Positions 33,753 to 34,329 of a DNA stretch of 34,329 nt are shown here, in pieces (the stretch's first letter is position 1; every line of letters starts with the position of its first letter). The translations under genes were made by a program, and so were the position numbers. The notes beneath the pieces were generated by a model. That model ran no database searches. It was given only the letters and a program-made list of their open reading frames with translations, and had not been told where the DNA came from. This stretch comes from CAZIPZ01 sp964541075 (GTDB taxonomy: Bacteria; Acidobacteriota; Terriglobia; 20CM-2-55-15): NCBI GenBank assembly GCA_964541075.1, contig CAZIPZ010000013.1, positions 1 through 34,329 on the forward strand, written 5' to 3'.

Positions 33753-33893
33753 CTATTCCGTAATCTCCCGGTCGAAACCGAATTCGACCGGGAGCCCTTC
33801 TCCCCATCCGTACTTCTCCCGAGCCAATTGCCAAGACTCCGCGTCAATGATTTTGTAATCACGAACTTTAATCCACGCCGAAACCTTGATCAG
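33753..33893 (-). CDS. Possible small unannotated ORF (about 46 aa), non-ATG start or broken
   Basis: On the minus strand a frame with natural-looking codon use ends at TAG (33753-33755) and reads IKVSAWIKVRDYKIIDAESW, then about 24 more residues ending FGFDREITE. It has no ATG, GTG or TTG; a CTG at 33891-33893 or the ATC beside it, behind AGAAGG, are the only candidate starts. It is rich in Trp and acidic residues and has no signal peptide. It could be a real small protein with an unusual start, or the tail of a decayed gene. I do not recognise the family. It lies in the gap between two plus-strand genes. Confidence 0.35.
   Translation of the reverse strand: MIKVSAWIKVRDYKIIDAESWQLAREKYGWGEGLPVEFGFDREITE
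33765..33794. terminator. Perfect 12-bp hairpin after module copy B
   Basis: CTCCCGGTCGAA (33765-33776) pairs perfectly with TTCGACCGGGAG (33783-33794), with a 6-nt loop and CCCTTCTCC following. It lies 15 bases after the copy B NTF2 stop and would terminate the operon. It also falls inside the possible minus-strand ORF. Confidence 0.6.
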
Positions 33894-33928
33894 ATTCCTT
33901 CTTACCGCGCTTCTGCTATGTTTAAGCC

Positions 33929-34276
33929 ATGACGAACGAAAAGGCTGTTGCTGCTCGGGAATTGTTTCTAAAGGAGAGCTTTGGGGTTTTATCTACGATC
34001 TCGATTGACGTACCTGGATACCCGTTCGGATCCGTCACCCCTTACTGCGTTGACAATAGCGGGTCTCCAGTTCTCTATATCAGCTACATTGCTCAGCACA
34101 CAAAGAACATCATGGCAAATCCGAAAGTGTCTTTAACTGTGTTCGATACGGCGCTATCGAATGATGTCCAGGCGCAGGGACGAGTGACTTGCCTAGCGAA
34201 TGCTAAACCGATTGAGGATCCGGGCTCCGATGTCCGCGACCGTTACTTTCGATACTTCCCTGCTTCGCGTTCCTAA
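33929..34276 (+). CDS. HugZ/PPOX-like flavin-binding protein, C-terminally truncated
   Basis: 115 residues. MTNEKAVAARELFLKESFGV, LSTISIDVPGYPFGSVTPYC, SPVLYISYIAQHTKNIMANP and KVSLTVFDT form the N-terminal split barrel of the HugZ/PPOX family (heme-utilisation or FMN-binding proteins). Relatives continue past the (R)YFRYFPASR segment for roughly another hundred residues. Here the frame stops right after PASRS (TAA at 34274-34276), and no other frame in the last 50 bases restores the expected sequence. The gene may be a pseudogene, or the end of the contig may be misassembled. Confidence 0.65.
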   Translation: MTNEKAVAARELFLKESFGVLSTISIDVPGYPFGSVTPYCVDNSGSPVLYISYIAQHTKNIMANPKVSLTVFDTALSNDVQAQGRVTCLANAKPIEDPGSDVRDRYFRYFPASRS

Positions 34277-34329
34277 GTTGTGTGCGTCAAGTTCTGCAAA
34301 ATCGTTTCCGAAAAGCTGTCTGAGTTCGT

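Noticed and set aside
1..34329. Mobile elements, prophage, tRNA or rRNA genes
   Set aside because: No transposase, integrase, terminal inverted repeat with target duplication, phage structural gene or cloverleaf-like sequence was noticed on either strand. The duplicated module shows no flanking insertion sequence.

Overview
The window (34,329 bp, about 55-60% GC by eye, two 10-base N gaps that mark scaffold joins) looks like part of a metagenome-assembled genome from a Gram-negative soil or sediment bacterium, most probably an Acidobacteriota. This rests on the gene families seen: large Oar-like TonB-dependent receptors with an N-terminal carboxypeptidase-regulatory-like domain, a DUF5916 outer-membrane protein, paired DUF1549/DUF1553 and DUF1501 proteins, multiheme cytochromes, and many secreted proteins with Sec, Tat or lipoprotein signals. 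No 16S rRNA or tRNA gene is present, so the phylum is an inference.

Layout. 1-3.2 kb (+): the last strand(s) of an outer-membrane barrel, a tightly linked exported protein with protein-kinase-like catalytic signatures, and a secreted NHL-repeat beta-propeller. 3.2-6.0 kb (-): a translationally coupled pair, an OM-barrel protein with a fused class I cytochrome c domain followed by a five-heme cytochrome c that is interrupted by an assembly gap. 6.0-8.3 kb: a tiny TTG-initiated lipoprotein gene (+) whose ribosome-binding site lies inside a hairpin, and a cNMP-binding/patatin phospholipase gene (-). 8.4-13.3 kb: a small hypothetical, DUF5916, a zinc-ribbon protein, an SPFH protein with a C-terminal excisionase-like HTH (-), and a PPOX-family flavoprotein. 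13.35-14.13 kb: non-coding, holding a long degenerate 21-bp tandem repeat array followed by a strong sigma70-like promoter.

14.1-33.75 kb is the core of the window: two paralogous copies of a secreted multi-gene module, all on the + strand. Copy A is TBDR-TBDR-NTF2-DUF1549/1553-DUF1501-SUMF1. Copy B is TBDR-DUF1549/1553-DUF1501-SUMF1-NTF2. Every protein of copy B has a clear homologue in copy A. The proteins are predicted to lie in the outer membrane (receptor) and periplasm or cell surface (CxxCH-bearing DUF1549/1553 protein, Tat-exported DUF1501 alkaline-phosphatase-fold protein, SUMF1-fold protein without the formylglycine-generating cysteines, NTF2-fold protein). I know of no assigned function for this combination. 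A receptor-plus-periplasmic-processing system for an unknown substrate is the simplest reading. In copy A the DUF1549/1553 gene carries a 23-bp deletion at its 3' end relative to copy B.

The window ends with a possible small unannotated minus-strand ORF that contains a perfect 12-bp-stem palindrome, and an apparently truncated HugZ/PPOX-like gene.
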